This document shows, piece by piece, positions 1 to 10,953 of a DNA stretch of 64,000 nt. This stretch comes from Leisingera methylohalidivorans DSM 14336 (GTDB taxonomy: Bacteria > Pseudomonadota > Alphaproteobacteria > Rhodobacterales > Rhodobacteraceae). The stretch is taken from the NCBI RefSeq assembly GCF_000511355.1, contig NC_023135.1, positions 1,266,371-1,330,370 on the forward strand, in the 5' to 3' direction. A program made the translations under genes and the position numbers. How positions within the stretch are numbered: position 1 is the stretch's first letter; every line of letters begins with the position of its first letter. A model generated the notes under the pieces. That model was given only the letters and a program-made list of their open reading frames with translations. It made no database searches and had not been told where the DNA came from.

Positions 1-850
1 TCGCCGCCAGACAGCCCGCCACGGCGTGCATCAGCAGGTCCGACCCCGTGTCGCCGCCGTTGTCAAAGACGTTGCTGCCGTCCTTGTCCTCGACCGAGAA
101 ATGCACATGCATTCCATTGCCGGCTTCTTGCGGATAAGGTTTGGCCATGAAAGTCGCCGCAAAGCCGTGTTTGCGCGCAAGCCCTTTTACCAAGGCCTTG
201 AACAGCCAGGCATCATCTGCGGCGCGCATCGCCTCCTGATGGTTCAGGTTGATTTCAAACTGGCCCAGGCCCGCCTCGGAAATTGCCGACTGGGCGGGGA
301 TGCCCATCATCTCGGCACCGTCATAGAGATCGGTGAAGAAGTCATCAAAGGCGTCCAGTTCGGCCACTGACAGCACCGATTGCTGATCCAGCTCACGGCC
401 GGTCTGCGGGTCGATCGGCGGTGACGGGCGGAGGCCGCTGTCATCCAGCAGGCTGAATTCCATTTCCGTCGCGGCCACGACGGTCCAGCCGCGCTCCGCA
501 TAGCGCGACAGCACATCGGCCAGAACGTGGCGCGGGTCGCCTAGGAAAGCAGAGCCGTCTTCCCAGTACATCGCCATCGGCACCAGCGCCGAAGCGCTTT
601 TGAGCCAGGGCATCGGTACGGCACCGCGTTCGGTCGGCAGCATCACCCCGTCGGCGTCGCCGGTTTCAAACACCAGCGGGTTGTCTTCGACATCGCACCC
701 CCAGAGATCGACATTGAGGGTGGAGATCGGCATCCGGGCCGCGCCGCTGTCCAGCTTGGCGGCCATGCCCGCAGGCAGGCGTTTGCCGCGCATTTGGCCG
801 TTCATGTCACAGGCGGCAATGCGGATGGTCTTTAGTCCGGACAGGTCCAT
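1..850 (-). CDS. Glutamine synthetase family protein (3' end outside window)
   Basis: ATP-dependent ligase of the glutamine synthetase superfamily, joining ammonia or an amine to a glutamate carboxyl. About 283 residues are visible; the C-terminal part lies beyond position 1. Visible motifs are EAGLGQFEINLNH (the GQ-E-I region) and NGMHVHFS (glutamate/ATP-binding His motif). I chose the ATG at 850 (MDLSGLKTIR) because GGAG lies 6 bases upstream; an in-frame ATG at 862 has no such site. The gene follows, in the same direction, an amino acid ABC importer that ends in a strong terminator, so it probably has its own promoter in 851-1011. It could be GlnA-like or a gamma-glutamyl-polyamine synthetase (PuuA-like); the missing C-terminus prevents a choice. 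Confidence 0.85.
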   Translation of the reverse strand, partial: MDLSGLKTIRIAACDMNGQMRGKRLPAGMAAKLDSGAARMPISTLNVDLWGCDVEDNPLVFETGDADGVMLPTERGAVPMPWLKSASALVPMAMYWEDGSAFLGDPRHVLADVLSRYAERGWTVVAATEMEFSLLDDSGLRPSPPIDPQTGRELDQQSVLSVAELDAFDDFFTDLYDGAEMMGIPAQSAISEAGLGQFEINLNHQEAMRAADDAWLFKALVKGLARKHGFAATFMAKPYPQEAGNGMHVHFSVEDKDGSNVFDNGGDTGSDLLMHAVAGCLAA

Positions 851-1011
851 TGGAGGCTCCATGAATGCGTTGCGCCAACCCTAGCGCAGAGAATTCCATT
901 CGCCAAGATAATTTGATCAAAAGTTTGAAGTGACGCTCCGGCGGCTTCATTTTCCGGAAAAAGCGCCCTGCGGTCAGAGGCCCAGAACGCGCCCGGTTGG
1001 ATCCGGCGTTT

Positions 1012-1040
1012 CAAAAAAATGGCTCCCGAAGGAGCCATTC
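1012..1040 (-). terminator. Rho-independent terminator of the amino acid ABC operon
   Basis: Read on the minus strand, arms AATGGCTCC and GGAGCCATT enclose a TTCG tetraloop and run into seven Ts. The hairpin starts a few bases after the stop of the last permease gene. Confidence 0.9.
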
Positions 1041-1045
1041 TGAAT

Positions 1046-1852
1046 TCAGCGGATCAGGTTGAACCGCAACTTGGTCCGGCTGCGCCGCTCTTGCGGAAGG
1101 TGCCGGTTCAGCTGTTTGTTCACAAACCCGAACACGGAGATAACGACCAGTGTCAGCAGAATGAAATAGAAGGCCAGGATCGGGTAGGGGACAAATGGAT
1201 TGAAGGTCTTGTCCGCGAAATAACTGGCGTAGTACAGCGCATCGCCCTTTTGCCGCCAGGCCGGAAAGCCTGAAAAGAACACCAGCGTGGTGGCGTGGAA
1301 CAGGAAGATCGCCTCGTTGGTGTAGGCGGGCCAGGCCAGCCGCATCATGGTCGGGAAGGTGATCCGGCGGAACCGCGTCCAGCCGGACATGCCATAGGCG
1401 TCGGCCGCTTCGATATCGCCTTTTGGGATCGACAAGAGCGCGCCATGGAAGATCTCGCCTGAATAGGCCGCGGTATTGCAGAACAGCACGACCAGCGCGC
1501 CAAGCCAGGCCGAGGTGAAGGGATCAAAGAAGCTGGAGACGCTTTTGAGGCTGAGGAAGCAAGCGTAGGCAAAGAAGAACTGAATGAACAGCGGGCTGCC
1601 ACGGAACACAAAGATGAACCACTCCGCCGGTTTGCGCCACAGCGGATTGGGGCTGGATTTGCCAACCGCCAAAGCGACGGCCAGGAAAAAGCCGGTCGTC
1701 AAAGCAACGATGCCGAAGTAAACATTCCAGATCATGCCGGAGCCGATCAGAGTGAAGTGTTCGCACAGGGTGTATTCGCCCTTGGGCAGCAGCCGTTCTC
1801 CAAAGCCCAGGGAGCGGAAGGCATAGGCCTGAATGGTTTCAACGCAACTCAT
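1046..1852 (-). CDS. Polar amino acid/opine-type ABC transporter permease (second)
   Basis: Inner-membrane permease of about 268 residues, of the HisM/OccM type (BPD_transp_1 fold) that imports basic or polar amino acids. It has several hydrophobic segments, and the EAA loop is visible as EAADAYGMSGWTRFRRITFP. The ATG at 1852 (MSCVETIQ) shares ATGA with the stop of the upstream permease, indicating translational coupling; a longer open frame upstream only shadows that permease. It is last in a four-gene operon (ATPase, binding protein, two permeases). Substrate is not readable from sequence; opine, arginine or histidine-type compounds are possible. Confidence 0.9.
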   Translation of the reverse strand: MSCVETIQAYAFRSLGFGERLLPKGEYTLCEHFTLIGSGMIWNVYFGIVALTTGFFLAVALAVGKSSPNPLWRKPAEWFIFVFRGSPLFIQFFFAYACFLSLKSVSSFFDPFTSAWLGALVVLFCNTAAYSGEIFHGALLSIPKGDIEAADAYGMSGWTRFRRITFPTMMRLAWPAYTNEAIFLFHATTLVFFSGFPAWRQKGDALYYASYFADKTFNPFVPYPILAFYFILLTLVVISVFGFVNKQLNRHLPQERRSRTKLRFNLIR

Positions 1853-2733
1853 GCCGCTGCCTTTCTCTGTGCTTCGCCTGCCGCGGTGGCCTGGCCCTTG
1901 GTCAGGCGCTTCATGATCCGGTCCAGGGCAACTTCGGAAACTTTGGTAAAGCAAAGGTAGAAGACCAGCAGCGCCGCAAAGTACCAGACGTGCCAGTTCG
2001 GGTGCGGGTAGTCGGTGAATCTGGCGGTTTTGGTGCCGCCCAGTTCCCGTGCCCAATAAACGATGTCCTCGACCCCTAGCAGAAACAGCAACGGGGTGGA
2101 TTTGATCAGCACCATCCACAGGTTCGACAGGCCCGGAAGCGCATAGACCCACATCTGCGGCACCAGGATGCGCCAGAACGCCTGACGGCTGGTCATGCCA
2201 TAGGCCTCGGCGGTTTCGATCTGGGCGTGCGGCACCGCACGCATGGCGCCAAACAGGACGTTGGCGGCAAAGGCGCCGAACACGATCGAGAAGGTCAGAA
2301 CCGCCAAGAAGAATCCATAGGTCTCATGCACCCACTGCGGCGAGGTGGACAGTGGCAGTTTTGCTGCATCGCACACCACAAAGTCGATGCCGCGCCGGAC
2401 CGGTTCGTCCCAGTCCGGGCATTTCACCTTGTGGCGCATCCACTCGAACGCCTGGTCGAGCGCGATGACGAAAAACAGGAAGAAGGCAATATCGGGCACG
2501 CCGCGCACAATGCTGGTATAGCCGATCCCGAACCAGCGCAGCGGCGGGATCTTGGACCGTGCGGCACTGGCAGCGCCGAATCCGAACAGCAGCGCGACCG
2601 GTGCGGTGATGGCCAGCAGGGTCAGGACCACAAAGACCGAGAAATAAAGGTTCAAATGCTTGCCGGTGGTCAGGTAGCAGCTGAGCCAGCTCAGCCCCTC
2701 AAGCGTCGATGGGTCCGTGCAATAGGAAAACAT
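1849..2733 (-). CDS. Polar amino acid/opine-type ABC transporter permease (first)
   Basis: Inner-membrane permease of about 294 residues, HisQ/OccQ-like, expected to form a heterodimer with the next gene product. An N-terminal segment (LNLYFSVFVVLTLLAITAPVAL) starts the membrane domain, and the EAA loop appears as ETAEAYGMTSRQAFWRILVP. A hydrophilic insertion (KVKCPDWDEPVRRG) lies between membrane segments. I prefer the ATG at 2733 (MFSYCTDP); a start at 2775 is also open, and neither has a strong Shine-Dalgarno. It lies downstream of the binding-protein gene after an intercistronic hairpin. Confidence 0.88.
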   Translation of the reverse strand: MFSYCTDPSTLEGLSWLSCYLTTGKHLNLYFSVFVVLTLLAITAPVALLFGFGAASAARSKIPPLRWFGIGYTSIVRGVPDIAFFLFFVIALDQAFEWMRHKVKCPDWDEPVRRGIDFVVCDAAKLPLSTSPQWVHETYGFFLAVLTFSIVFGAFAANVLFGAMRAVPHAQIETAEAYGMTSRQAFWRILVPQMWVYALPGLSNLWMVLIKSTPLLFLLGVEDIVYWARELGGTKTARFTDYPHPNWHVWYFAALLVFYLCFTKVSEVALDRIMKRLTKGQATAAGEAQRKAAA

Positions 2734-2791
2734 AGGTGAGCCTGTCTTTTTCTGTTCACGCCCGGCGCGCGGCACCGGATGAGAATGAATG

Positions 2792-2818
2792 AGGCCCGCG
2801 CGCCGCAGCGGCGGGCCT
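2792..2818 (-). promoter_or_regulatory. Intercistronic hairpin after the binding-protein gene
   Basis: Perfect 8-bp arms AGGCCCGC and GCGGGCCT lie between the binding-protein stop and the first permease, with no T run. Such hairpins commonly stabilise the upstream message or attenuate readthrough, so that the binding protein outnumbers the permeases. That role here is inference. Confidence 0.6.
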
Positions 2819-2841
2819 GCAGATCCTGAAACAGGATCAGA

Positions 2842-3549
2842 TTACCACTGGGAAGAGACTTCCCATTTGGCGATCAGTTCGTTCAGCGAGCCGTCGTCTT
2901 TCATCGTCTGGATCGCCGCGTCGAACGTGCCGCGCAGTTCAGCGTCGGATTCGCGGAATCCCATGCCAACGCCGCCGCCGAGCGCTTCGGTGCGCTCCAG
3001 CATCACAAGGTCATCGCCAACCACAGAGTCGAGGAAGCTTTTGTCGGCCAGAACCGCGTCAGCTTCACCGTTGCGCACAGCGGCGACGGTTTCTTCCGGG
3101 GTGGAGAATTCGACCAGGGTCCAGCCCTGCTCGGCAACAAAGGCGGCCTGAATGGTGGTCGCCTGGGCTGCAATCACGCCGCTTGCCAGGTCAACGTCTG
3201 CCGACTGCGCGACATAGGCGGACGGATCCGGCGGCGTGTAGGGCTGGGTGAAATCAATGACTTCGTCACGCTCGTCGGTGATCGACATGCCGGCGATGAT
3301 GGTGTCGTAGTTGCCGGAGACCAGGTTCGGAATGATCGAATCCCAGTCGTTCTTGACCCATTCGCAGGTCAGTTCGGCACGCTTGCACAGCTCGTCGCCC
3401 AGTTCACGCTCGAAACCGTCGATCTCGCCAGCGTCGTTGACGAAGTTCCACGGCGCATAGGCGCCCTCGGTGCCCAGGCGCACAGTGTCCGCCAGGCCCA
3501 TGCTCGCGGTCAGCGCCAGGGCGGCGGTGCCAAGGATCAGTGACTTCAT
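2842..3549 (-). CDS. Periplasmic amino acid-binding protein of ABC importer
   Basis: Substrate-binding protein of 235 residues, family 3 (HisJ/ArgT/OccT type). It has an N-terminal signal peptide (MKSLILGTAALALTASMGLA, cleavage likely before DTVRLG). The ligand pocket signature GAYAPWNFVNDAGEIDGFE and the hinge region IIAGMSITDERDEVIDFTQPY are typical. The ATG at 3549 has GGGAG 7 bases upstream. It captures substrate in the periplasm for the two permeases encoded downstream. Two conserved cysteines in CKRAELTC match the LAO/histidine-binding subgroup. Confidence 0.92.
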   Translation of the reverse strand: MKSLILGTAALALTASMGLADTVRLGTEGAYAPWNFVNDAGEIDGFERELGDELCKRAELTCEWVKNDWDSIIPNLVSGNYDTIIAGMSITDERDEVIDFTQPYTPPDPSAYVAQSADVDLASGVIAAQATTIQAAFVAEQGWTLVEFSTPEETVAAVRNGEADAVLADKSFLDSVVGDDLVMLERTEALGGGVGMGFRESDAELRGTFDAAIQTMKDDGSLNELIAKWEVSSQW

Positions 3550-3595
3550 GAGTTAACTCCCGTTCTGTTTTGTTATTGGACGTGTTTGTTATTGC

Positions 3596-4375
3596 TCAAT
3601 GCGCGTGGCGGGTCGAGGACAGGAATGCGCGCAGCCGCTCAGAGCGGGTGCCGCCAAAGACTTCGTCCGGGGTTCCTTCCTCCTCGACCAGACCTTGGTG
3701 CAGGAAGACGACGTGGCTGGAAACATCCGCCGCCATGTTCATATCATGGGTCACGATCAGCATGGTGCGGCCCTCTGCAGCGAGGTCCTTGATCACCTTG
3801 ACAACTTCCTGCTCCAGCTCAGGGTCGAGTGCGGAGGTGGGTTCGTCGAACAGCAGTGCTTCGGGTTCCATGCACAGCCCGCGGGCAATTGCAGCGCGCT
3901 GCTGCTGACCGCCTGACAGCTGCGCCGGGTAGACGTCGCATTTGTCCCCGATGCCGACCTTAGCCAGGTAATGGCGGGCTTTCTCCTCCACCTCGGCCCG
4001 GTTGCGGCCCAGCACGGTGACCGGGGCTTCCATCACATTCTGCAGAATGGTCATATGGGCCCACAGGTTGAATTGCTGGAACACCATGGACAGGTTGGTT
4101 CGGATTCGCAGGACCTGTTTGGCGTCCGCCGGGCGGCGGTGCGGTCCCACGCCGGACCAGGTGATCGGCTCGCCCTTGAACCGGATTTCGCCTTCCTGGC
4201 TGTCTTCCAGCAGGTTGCAGCAGCGCAGCAGGGTAGACTTTCCTGATCCCGAAGACCCGATCAGCGAGACCACGTCGCCCTTGTGGGCGGTGATATCAAC
4301 GCCTTTGATCACTTCCAGCTCGCCATAGGATTTATGCAGGCCGCGGATTTGCAGAACGGGCGAAGTATCGGTCAA
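3596..4375 (-). CDS. Amino acid ABC transporter ATP-binding protein
   Basis: ATPase subunit of 259 residues (HisP/OccP-like) powering the polar amino acid importer. Walker A GSSGSGKST, Q-loop MVFQQFNLW, signature LSGGQQQR, Walker B LLFDEPTSALD and the switch histidine in VTHDM are all present. The only in-frame start that preserves the N-terminal strand is TTG at 4375, with a weak AGGGAC upstream. It is the first gene of the operon, so the promoter probably lies in 4376-4518. Confidence 0.92.
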   Translation of the reverse strand: MTDTSPVLQIRGLHKSYGELEVIKGVDITAHKGDVVSLIGSSGSGKSTLLRCCNLLEDSQEGEIRFKGEPITWSGVGPHRRPADAKQVLRIRTNLSMVFQQFNLWAHMTILQNVMEAPVTVLGRNRAEVEEKARHYLAKVGIGDKCDVYPAQLSGGQQQRAAIARGLCMEPEALLFDEPTSALDPELEQEVVKVIKDLAAEGRTMLIVTHDMNMAADVSSHVVFLHQGLVEEEGTPDEVFGGTRSERLRAFLSSTRHAH

Positions 4376-4518
4376 GGCGTTTTTGTCCCTGTAAGTGGAA
4401 ATTCGTTCTTATTGGACCGAAAAAAAGACCGAATGCAACGTTCAAACCGCACAAGCCGGCACTGCGGGTGCCAAAGTGACGGGGGGATCCGCCATTTCGG
4501 AAGGGAACGCAGCATCAG

Positions 4519-5283
4519 TTAAGCAGCACGGATGCGCTGTTCGGTCAGCACCGGCCCCGGCGGGGTTGGCACCGCCAAGTAGTCACTTGGGGCAATCTGC
4601 ACCAGCCCCTTCAGATGCAAGAGGTTCCTGGTGTCTTCGTCCAGCCCGCGGATTGCGGCTTCGATGGCAGCAAAAAGCGTCTGCGGATTCTGGCCCAGGG
4701 CGGTGATATAGGGCAGGGCGGGCGTCGGTTCAGTGCGTTCAATTTCGGTCAGGCCTTCGGCGAACCCGTCGTGCGCCTTGACCAATTCCCAGGTCAGCGC
4801 GTCCAGTGCAGCGAAATCGGCCCGGTCTTCGGCAACGGCCTGGGCCGACAGGCTGTGGCCGCCGGTTTCCACCAGCGCTCCTGGCAGGATGCTGCGGTCG
4901 TGCATATGCACCATCGGTGCGGCCCAGCCGGATTGCGATAACCCTTCGTTATAAGCAAAGCGGCGGCCGGCAAAGGCTGACAGCGGCTGACCTGCGTCCG
5001 CACTGCGGGCAATGAAGACGCTGTTGTAATAGCCCGCCGGGCAGCCGGGTAGGCCGTAGTCCGGGGTGCCGGCCAGCTCCACCTCGCCATATAGCCGGGT
5101 GCGGTACGGGCAGCCGCAGGTCTGTGACAGCAGCAGCTCCGGTGATTTCCAGACCTCCCAGAAATCGGCGCCGCGGGTCAGCTGGTCCGGCCCGCGGCCC
5201 AGATGGGTGCGGATCAATGCCCAGAACCGGTCGTTAGCCTCGGCCGTTTCCGGGCGGTCATACATTCCAAGATGAGCAATCAT
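4519..5283 (-). CDS. PhnD/SsuA-type substrate-binding-like protein without signal peptide
   Basis: Protein of 254 residues resembling the phosphonate/phosphate-type (PhnD) solute-binding fold: an internal TCGCPYRT segment, GYYNSVFIAR, and FAYNEGLSQSGW, which resembles the ligand-loop region of that family. It begins MIAHLGMYDRPE with no hydrophobic leader, and no permease or ATPase of a phosphonate importer is adjacent. Its start overlaps the stop of the upstream TerB gene (ATGA), so it is co-translated with a cytoplasmic-type protein. A cytoplasmic sensor or binding role is possible, but function is unknown. Confidence 0.75.
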   Translation of the reverse strand: MIAHLGMYDRPETAEANDRFWALIRTHLGRGPDQLTRGADFWEVWKSPELLLSQTCGCPYRTRLYGEVELAGTPDYGLPGCPAGYYNSVFIARSADAGQPLSAFAGRRFAYNEGLSQSGWAAPMVHMHDRSILPGALVETGGHSLSAQAVAEDRADFAALDALTWELVKAHDGFAEGLTEIERTEPTPALPYITALGQNPQTLFAAIEAAIRGLDEDTRNLLHLKGLVQIAPSDYLAVPTPPGPVLTEQRIRAA

Positions 5284-5720
5284 AATGCAGCCTCTGCCCG
5301 TTTGCGCGCCCTGGCGCTGTCCACATCCGAAACCCCAAGCAGGCTGGATGACAGCCGCAGCAGAGCATCTTCATTTGCATCGCGTCGGCCGTCGGCCAGG
5401 GCCACCTGCCACAGCGCCTCGATCACGCCGATCCTGTCCTCATAGGCCACGGCATCCTTGATCGCGCGGGTAAAGCGCACCGTGTCCGGGGCCTCGGCCT
5501 CCATCGCTTCAGCCTGTTCGCGCAGGATCAGCGCGCCGCCGGTGTCCAGCCCATAGCGGGTGGCCAGTATCCGGTCGATCCGGTCCTTTTCCACTTCGGA
5601 GTAATTGTGGTCAGAGCGGGCGATCCGCACCAGCAGCGCGGTCAGGGCAAGCCGCGCGCCCTCATCATCCAGCGGCGCAGGCCCAGGCTCCAGCAGCCGC
5701 TGCAGAAGCTCCTTGAACAT
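5280..5720 (-). CDS. TerB-type tellurite resistance-like protein (second copy)
   Basis: All-helical TerB/DjlA-N-like protein of 146 residues. The typical acidic helix pair is visible as ALLVRIARSDHNYSEVEKDRIDRIL and as ALWQVALADGRRDANEDALLRLSSSLLGVS, the usual TerB metal-site pattern. No signal peptide or membrane segment. It overlaps the upstream TerB gene by one base and the downstream PhnD-like gene by four. The family name comes from tellurite operons, but stand-alone members have no agreed function. Confidence 0.82.
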   Translation of the reverse strand: MFKELLQRLLEPGPAPLDDEGARLALTALLVRIARSDHNYSEVEKDRIDRILATRYGLDTGGALILREQAEAMEAEAPDTVRFTRAIKDAVAYEDRIGVIEALWQVALADGRRDANEDALLRLSSSLLGVSDVDSARARKRAEAAL

Positions 5721-6187
5721 CAGCTTTCCTCCGCTGTGCCGCTGAATTTCTCAACCGCGCGGGCGCGGGCTTTCTGGCTGTCGGCATAGGACAGGCCCAT
5801 TGCCTTGCGGGCCTCTTCGACGATGGTGACTTCACCCGCGTGCTCGTTGCCGTCGGCCAGCACCACTTCCCACAGCGCGTCCATCGCCGCCAGCCGTTCC
5901 TCCAGCCCGGTGGTCTCCCGGATCAGCCGCCCGAAGGTGTCGGTTTCCGGTGCCGCGGCGTGCAGCTTTTCGCAGGTGGCACGCACCTTGGCGGCCTCGA
6001 TTGCGTTGTGCTGGTAGAGCCGGGCCAGGATCCGGTCGATCAGGCTGATTTCTTCCAGCTGATATTCGCGGTCGGACTGGGCCACCCGCACCAGCAGGGC
6101 ACCCAGTGCCAATTCGGCATCCGGGTCAGGAAGCGCCGGCGTCTCAGAGGGGCGGAACGCTTGGAAGAATTTCTTGAGCAAGGGCAT
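5720..6187 (-). CDS. TerB-type tellurite resistance-like protein (first copy)
   Basis: TerB-like helical protein of 155 residues with the same two signatures as the next gene (ALLVRVAQSDREYQLEEISLIDRIL and ALWEVVLADGNEHAGEVTIVEEARKAMGLS). The two are diverged tandem paralogues that share the alignment end to end, so a local duplication is likely. It stands 37 bases downstream of a DUF1330 gene in the same direction. Confidence 0.82.
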   Translation of the reverse strand: MPLLKKFFQAFRPSETPALPDPDAELALGALLVRVAQSDREYQLEEISLIDRILARLYQHNAIEAAKVRATCEKLHAAAPETDTFGRLIRETTGLEERLAAMDALWEVVLADGNEHAGEVTIVEEARKAMGLSYADSQKARARAVEKFSGTAEES

Positions 6188-6223
6188 CAGCAGACCTTTG
6201 GAATAGCAGCAGGACCGGCGGCA

Positions 6224-6532
6224 TTACTCACCGTAACCTTCGATGATTTGCATATCACCCGCCGAGACCGGATCGCGAAGCGCCTTGGCGTCCTGATAGG
6301 CCATTGAATCATAGCAGGCTTTTGCAGTTTCGAAATCCTTGAATTCAATCACCACGGTGCGGGAGCGGAACTGGCCTTCGCGCACTTCCCTGCCGCCGCC
6401 GCGCACCAGGAACCTGGCATCGTATTCGGCAAAGACAGGCCCGTTTGCGTTGATGTAATCCTTGTAGCGCTCCATGTCGTGCACATCCACATGGGCCACC
6501 CAGTATCCTTTGGGCCTGGAGTCATTGGGCAT
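6224..6532 (-). CDS. DUF1330 family protein
   Basis: Small ferredoxin-like (dimeric alpha/beta barrel) protein of 102 residues. The DUF1330 pattern is clear: GYWVAHVDVHDMERYKDYI, then FLVRGG, then RTVVIEFKDFETAKACYDS and DAKALRDPVSAGDMQIIEGY. Start ATG at 6532 is preceded by GGGAGG at 9 bases. It heads a probable four-gene unit with two TerB genes and the PhnD-like gene. The family's biochemical role is not established. Confidence 0.88.
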   Translation of the reverse strand: MPNDSRPKGYWVAHVDVHDMERYKDYINANGPVFAEYDARFLVRGGGREVREGQFRSRTVVIEFKDFETAKACYDSMAYQDAKALRDPVSAGDMQIIEGYGE

Positions 6533-6667
6533 GGGCTGCAGCCTCCCTAATTTTTATGGTTGAGTGCAGGCTGATACAAAAGCGGGGCAAAGACAATGGG
6601 GCCGTTGTTAAGAATGTCCCCGTTCCGCGGTAATTTGCGCCGGGTTCATGGCCTTGCCGCGAAATGC

Positions 6668-6692
6668 AAAACGCCCGCCGGAGAGGGCGGGC
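6668..6692 (-). terminator. Terminator of valS
   Basis: Minus-strand arms AAACGCCCGCC and GGCGGGCGTTT with a short loop and a trailing T run, about 26 bases after the valS stop. Confidence 0.88.
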
Positions 6693-6717
6693 GTTTGAAA
6701 CATGCTAAGCAGCCGGC

Positions 6718-9792
<3,075 letters not shown>

Positions 9793-10354
9793 GCGTCTAG
9801 ATCCCTCATGCAATTGGCCGTTCAATTACCCAATGGCTGAGGGAAGGGGAAGCCGGATATGGGGTTTTCTTTACCGCAGGCCGCTGTGACAGGGGGGCGG
9901 CGGCCGCGATTTGAGCATTTTCGGTCAGAAAACAGCAAGGCCGAAGCGCCCCCGCACGCAGGCCGTCCGTCCGCAAGGGATAATCCTGCCAACGGCGGGG
10001 GCAGCCTCTTCCTGTTGCGGTCATCGGCTCTGCAGCCTGTACCGCATAGGGAGAGTGGGCCGATTCTGGTTAAGGAAAACTTGCCGCGTCGTTCTGGTTT
10101 GAAATACTCAACCCGCGCGCCGAAGGCGCTGAAGACAGCGCCCGCCCGCCAGGCGCGCTCCCCTTGTCTCCCGGTTCTCATCTCATGCGCCGGCCCGGAT
10201 CATGCGGCGGCGTTCCTGCCAGCGCTGAAGGGGGCGAACTGCTGCGCGGGGTGCTGTTTCCCGTCACCCGCACGGAGAGCGCCGCGCGCTTGCCGGAAGC
10301 CGAAGTGCCGGGGCGGGAGGCGTGTCACCTGATCTAACCGGATCGCAGTTCAAA
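9793..10354. other. Intergenic region, no supported gene
   Basis: About 560 bases between the valS start and the Lrp-gene terminator. It must contain the valS promoter. Short open frames run through both strands, but none has a convincing start, domain or codon bias. A small hairpin (GGCGCT/AGCGCC, 10125-10142) and several GC-rich inverted repeats occur. The minus-strand translation around 10060-10140 (FGARVEYFKPERRGKFSL) looks gene-like but lacks a coherent frame; it could be a decayed gene or an interspersed intergenic repeat. Confidence 0.4.
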
Positions 10355-10398
10355 TGCGCCCGGCAGCCAAGCTGCTCCGGGGTTGGCTGCCGGGCGCA
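10355..10398 (-). terminator. Strong hairpin terminator after Lrp-type gene
   Basis: A perfect 16-bp stem (TGCGCCCGGCAGCCAA with its complement) encloses a 12-base loop just past the stop at 10410. Only TTTG follows on the minus strand, so release may depend on the very stable stem. Confidence 0.75.
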
Positions 10399-10409
10399 CG
10401 GTTTGACGG

Positions 10410-10847
10410 CTATTGCCCGGTGCGGTCCAGCTTGGTGGCCAGATGGATCAGGCTTTCCGAGGAGCGCACGCCGCGCGCCTCAGCGATATGGTCGATGGTC
10501 TGGTCCAGCTCGGTCGTGCTTTGCGCCACCACCTGGGCCAGCAGGTCGAACCGGCCCGAGGTTGTGTGCACCACCTCCACCCCCGGCAGGCTGCGCAAGC
10601 GGGCGAGCACCTCTGGTCCTGAGCGCGGCTCGATCGACATCAGCACCGTGGCTTGCAGCGGCGGGCGGGAGGCGGCAGAGGATTTGAGGGTGTAGCCGGT
10701 GATTACCCCGGTGGCTTCCAGCCGCTCGATCCTTGCCTGCACGGTGGTGCGCGCCAGCCCCAGATGGCGGGCAAGCTCGGCAACCGGGCGGCGGGCATTT
10801 TCCCGCAGGAGGGAAACGAGGCGCTGATCCATGTCGTCGGTTTGCAT
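10410..10847 (-). CDS. Lrp/AsnC family transcriptional regulator
   Basis: Regulator of 145 residues. The N-terminal winged helix (MDQRLVSLLRENARRPVAEL then HLGLARTTVQARIERLEATGVITGY) is followed by the RAM/AsnC ligand-binding domain (VLMSIEPRSGPEVLARLRSL, GRFDLLAQVVA). Start ATG 10847 has GAAGG 6 bases upstream. It is divergent from an ornithine/diamino acid decarboxylase gene with 106 bases between starts, so it likely controls that gene in response to an amino acid. An inverted repeat in the intergenic region may be its site. Confidence 0.9.
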   Translation of the reverse strand: MQTDDMDQRLVSLLRENARRPVAELARHLGLARTTVQARIERLEATGVITGYTLKSSAASRPPLQATVLMSIEPRSGPEVLARLRSLPGVEVVHTTSGRFDLLAQVVAQSTTELDQTIDHIAEARGVRSSESLIHLATKLDRTGQ

Positions 10848-10871
10848 GAACTGCCTTCGATATGACGTTGG

Positions 10872-10892
10872 TTTCCGTCACATTAGTGGAAA
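10872..10892. promoter_or_regulatory. Possible Lrp-type operator
   Basis: Inverted repeat TTTCC-N11-GGAAA in the divergent promoter region, within an unusually AT-rich stretch. Similar GGAAA-containing words recur nearby (GGGAAATCATCGGAAAATG). Assignment to the adjacent Lrp-type protein is inference. Confidence 0.4.
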
Positions 10893-10953
10893 TGACGAGC
10901 GGAATCGACGGGAAATCATCGGAAAATGCATAAAACGAACGAGGCTTTTCCTG

